Source: Methylohalomonas sp034521715 | GTDB taxonomy: Bacteria > Pseudomonadota > Gammaproteobacteria > Methylohalomonadales > Methylohalomonadaceae | Direction of reading: 5' to 3' | Assembly: GCA_034521715.1 (NCBI GenBank) | Contig: JAXHLY010000004.1 | Span: 186,001 to 250,000 of the forward strand | Length of the DNA: 64,000 nucleotides | In this document: one piece after another, positions 60,665-64,000 of the stretch | How the letters are laid out: every line of letters begins with the position of its first letter | How positions within the stretch are numbered: position 1 is the first letter of the stretch | Made by a program: the position numbers and the translations under genes | Notes under the pieces: model-generated | Seen by the model: the letters and a program-made list of their open reading frames with translations, nothing else | Told to the model about the DNA's origin: nothing | Databases searched by the model: none

Positions 60665-60960
60665 TCACCCCACCTTCGAATCCGGCAGGCCCATGCCTTT
60701 GGCCTGCAGTTTCTGGATGCGGTCGGCGGATCTTCGCGGCCTCCTCGAACTCCAGGTCGCGGGCGTGTTTGTACATCTGCTCCTCGAGTTGCCTTGATCT
60801 TCTTCATCACCGTTTCCGGTGCCATGGTTTCGTATTCGCTGTCCTCTTCGGCCACCTTCACCCATTCACGCCGACGCGCCTCGCCGTAGGCACCTTCCAT
60901 GATGTCGATGATCGCCTTCTTGATGCCCTGCGGCGTGATGCCATGCTCCTGGTTGAACTC
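60665..60960 (-). pseudogene. Duplicated 3' end of uvrB
   Basis: About 293 bp match 63227-63517, the 3' end of uvrB, including a TGA stop (GLPDSKVG). Two single-base insertions and a handful of substitutions separate the copies. The match ends abruptly at 60960, two bases before a RAYT-element end sequence. It has no start and cannot make UvrB. Confidence 0.85.
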
Positions 60961-60961
60961 C

Positions 60962-60990
60962 GTATTTCGGGGACAGTATACTTAATTAAT
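60962..60990. repeat. Solo end of the RAYT element
   Basis: TATTTCGGGGACAGTATACT followed by TAATTAAT matches the left end of the full element at 62407. It caps the uvrB fragment. The remaining 60991-61236 holds a dispersed CCGGCGAAAGCCGG-type repeat and no gene. Confidence 0.8.
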
Positions 60991-61236
60991 AAGTTATCCT
61001 TCATACCGGCGAAAGCCGGTATCCAGTCGATACCAGGGGCAGCCTGAAGGACGGCATTTCTTGTCAGTGGATGCCGTCCGTTGATTCGCAAACGGTACAT
61101 CCATGTACCGCTACTCCGGATCATGCCCGGAATAACGCTGGCATCGAGCAACATTTCCGAACGAGGTTACAGAATTCGGAACAACTATTTCATGCAATGC
61201 AAGAACAAACCTTGAGAACGATGATTGACCCCGGGC

Positions 61237-62406
61237 ATGGATAACCTGGTTCTCAGCTATCTCACCATCGGTGCGATATTTCTCGCCGGTTTGCTCGTCG
61301 ATATCCTCGGCCAGTACCTGCGGCTGCCACGGGTGACGCTGCTGCTGGTGGTCGGTTTTGTCGCCGGCCCCTCAATCCTGGATCTGCTGCCGAACCTTGG
61401 CGATATCTGGTTCGAGGCGGTGACCGAGATAGCATTGATGATGATCGGCTTCCTGCTCGGTGGTCATCTGACGCTATCGACCCTGCGCCGCCACGGCCGC
61501 CGGGTGCTGATGACCTCCGTCGCGGTGGTCCTGGCAACGGCCACCATGGTCGGCCTGGGGACCTGGCTGGCCGGCGCATCGCTGACGCTGGCACTTATCC
61601 TCGGCGCCGTCGCCACGGCCACCGCGCCCGCCGCCACCGAGGATGTTATCCGGGAAGCGCGCGCCAAAGGCCCGTTCAGCGAAACCCTGCTGGGGATCGT
61701 GGCCATCGACGATGCCTGGGGCCTGATCCTGTTCAGCCTGGTGCTGGCATTCGTCAGCACGCTCAGCGGCGGTGACCCGGGGCATTTCCTCGCCCATGGC
61801 CTGTGGGAGGTCGGCGGGGCGCTGCTGCTGGGCATCGTTCTCGGTATCCCCATGGCCTACCTGACCGGGCGCATTCACGGCGGCGAACCGACACTGGTGG
61901 AGGCGCTGGGCTTTGTACTCCTGTGCGGCGGCATCGCCCTTTATCTCGAGGTATCGTTCATTCTGGCGGCCATGACCATGGGCGCGGTGGTTGTCAACCT
62001 GGCGCGCCATCATGGCCGGCCGTTTCATGCCATCGAGGGCATCGAATGGCCGTTCAAGCTGCTGTTCTTCCTGCTGGCCGGCGCCAGCCTGGAACTGAAT
62101 GCATTGATGGCCGTGGGCGTGATCGGGCTGGCTTACATCATCGCGAGAATCGCCGGCCGCGTGCTGGGTGCGGCACTGGGCACATACGGCGTCGACAGGG
62201 ACACGATATCGGGCCGCTGGATGGGGCTGGCACTGCTGCCGCAGGCCGGCATCGCCATCGGCATGGCACTGACGGCCAGCAAATCATTGCCCGACATCGC
62301 CGAGTTCCTGATGCCGATCGTGATCGGCACCACCGTGCTGTTCGAACTCACCGGGCCGATACTGACACAGCTGGCACTGAAACGCGCAGGTGAAATCCGA
62401 CACTAG
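61237..62406 (+). CDS. CPA2-type cation/proton antiporter
   Basis: A 389-residue membrane protein with about 12 helices. LVVGFVAGPSILDLLPNLGDIWFEAVTEIALMMIGFLLGG, ATATAPAATEDVIREARAKGPFSETLLGIVAIDDAWGLILF carry the ATDP-like and DD acid motifs of the Kef/NhaS4-type transporters. No regulatory RCK domain. ATG 61237 is preferred over TTG 61225. Its TAG stop is immediately followed by the RAYT element end. Confidence 0.9.
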   Translation: MDNLVLSYLTIGAIFLAGLLVDILGQYLRLPRVTLLLVVGFVAGPSILDLLPNLGDIWFEAVTEIALMMIGFLLGGHLTLSTLRRHGRRVLMTSVAVVLATATMVGLGTWLAGASLTLALILGAVATATAPAATEDVIREARAKGPFSETLLGIVAIDDAWGLILFSLVLAFVSTLSGGDPGHFLAHGLWEVGGALLLGIVLGIPMAYLTGRIHGGEPTLVEALGFVLLCGGIALYLEVSFILAAMTMGAVVVNLARHHGRPFHAIEGIEWPFKLLFFLLAGASLELNALMAVGVIGLAYIIARIAGRVLGAALGTYGVDRDTISGRWMGLALLPQAGIAIGMALTASKSLPDIAEFLMPIVIGTTVLFELTGPILTQLALKRAGEIRH

Positions 62407-63222
62407 TATTTCGGGGACAGTATACTTAATTCAGTATACTTAATTAATTCTTCCTCCCCGGCCTGGGGCCACGCTTTCGAGGCTTCAGAGTCCGTCCTGT
62501 CTGCACTTCCAGCTTCTCGATGAAGCTTTCATCTCCCAGGGGTCTACCGCTGCGAGTGCTACGCTGAAGCGCCTCGTGTTCAGGCCGGCGGCGTGGTTGC
62601 CTGCACATACACACGCCAATCCTGCACTAACGCCAGCATGGGTGAAACCGTAACCAGCTCGTCATCGTCCCCCTGCATATGAGCTCTGGCACTCGACCAG
62701 GGCCAATCCCACGGCTCCTGACACAAACCTGCAGCAACCGGATTGCGTTCGACGTAACGGACCGCCGCCAATAGATGCCGCTCGTCCAGCACACAGGAAT
62801 AAAATCGCTCCTGCCACAAATGACCGCGCCATTGGTGCCTGGAAATTTATGTGCCGTGTGTAGTGTCGATGCGTTTCACCCAATGTCGCACGCAAACCAT
62901 CCTCCCTCTCCGGCATCAGAATGAGATGCACATGATTGGGCATCAGGCAGTAAGCCCATATCTGACTGCCGACTTCTTCACACGCCGCCGCCAGCCAGGA
63001 TCGATAAAGGGCGTAATCGGAATCATTGAAGAAAACTTTCTGGCGGCGGTTGCCGCGCTGTGTGACGTGATGTGGATAATGCGGAACCACCAGTCTGGCC
63101 ATCCTGGCCATAACCATCCTCCCTGGATATATCAGATTGAAAAACAGTATAAAGCGGTATAAGCCAGAAATTTAGTAAACTGTCCCCGAAATACAGAAAT
63201 TTAGTAAACTGTCCCCGAAATA
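62407..63222 (-). mobile_element. REP-associated tyrosine transposase (RAYT) element
   Basis: The left end TATTTCGGGGACAGTATACT (62407) is an inverted version of the right end AGTAAACTGTCCCCGAAATA. The right end is present twice as a perfect 29-bp tandem repeat (63165-63193 and 63194-63222). The element begins at the base after the antiporter stop and ends two bases before the uvrB stop codon. Confidence 0.85.
62444..63117 (-). CDS. RAYT transposase (two frameshifts)
   Basis: A Y1-type transposase of about 225 residues. N-terminus ARMARLVVPHYPHHVTQRGNRRQKVFFNDSDYALY, the HUH-like motif CLMPNHVHLILMPERED and the tyrosine helix HRHYTRHINFQ. After an indel near 62830 it continues ERFYSCVLDERHLLAAVRYVERNPVAAGLCQEPWDWPWSSARAH. 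After another near 62590 it ends in a basic tail GRPLGDESFIEKLEVQTGRTLKPRKRGPRPGRKN. It could be active if the indels are errors. Confidence 0.85.
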
Positions 63223-63223
63223 A

Positions 63224-64000
<777 letters not shown>

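Overview
This 64 kb window looks like chromosome from a GC-rich gammaproteobacterium. The evidence is gene order typical of that class: thrS-infC-rpmI-rplT-pheS-pheT-ihfA-merR, dnaQ-rnhA-(yafS-like)-mltD, and a PIMT-like/rhodanese/tolC string next to thiC. A free-living purple-sulfur-bacterium-like lineage (Chromatiales/Ectothiorhodospiraceae or a neighbouring order) would fit, but that placement is inference. Many conserved and essential genes (thrS, pheS, pheT, rpmI, thiC, uvrB copy, glnE, mltD, rnhA and others) are broken by single-base indels while the protein continues cleanly in another frame. This pattern looks like uncorrected indel error in the assembly rather than mass gene death, so most broken genes are reported as one gene with the frame switches noted.

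Layout. 1-3.4 kb: PuuD-like membrane protein, a 29-residue membrane peptide, sodB and an orphan hydantoinase-B-like gene. 3.4-7.6 kb: grxD, then dnaQ, rnhA and a YafS-like methyltransferase against mltD. 7.6-12.5 kb: an Aas-like acyltransferase/acyl-ACP ligase, a Pcm-like gene, nfi, a DoxX protein and apt. 12.5-18.8 kb: two diguanylate cyclases, an SDR, a PTP-like protein, putP and a cupin. 19-24 kb: glnE (in two pieces) and thiC under an unusual TPP riboswitch. 24-27.4 kb: PIMT-like protein, rhodanese, TolC, isochorismatase. 27.6-34.5 kb: a hybrid kinase/Hpt/sigma54-activator phosphorelay, glmS, a Sel1 lipoprotein and tRNA-Pro. 34.6-43 kb: the translation operon and tRNA-Val. 43-49 kb: a YeiH-type exporter, CapA-like protein, hemerythrin-like protein, ferredoxin and NnrS. 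48.8-59 kb: a stress/dormancy-flavoured set (P-type ATPase, acetamidase, YbaK, phosphoribosyltransferase, kinase-like protein, PRPP-synthetase-like protein, ribosome hibernation factor, PEBP protein). 59-64 kb: small membrane and endonuclease genes, a duplicated 3' end of uvrB, a CPA2 antiporter, a RAYT transposon and the 3' part of uvrB itself.

The most unusual content is between genes. At least seven spacers carry the same design: an array of 7-bp or 8-bp units, a core of roughly 45-80 bp, then an array of similar units in the opposite orientation. The arrays run up to, and often contain, the stop codon of the adjacent gene. Because the units contain TGA/TAG/TAA and their length is not a multiple of three, a ribosome entering from either side meets a stop in every frame, while the outward direction is open. 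Four cores share a CGGGAAC-centred sequence; two others are a GTGGGAGC REP-like palindrome that is also found alone at several places in the window. A RAYT (REP-associated tyrosine transposase) element sits exactly between the convergent stop codons of the antiporter and uvrB.
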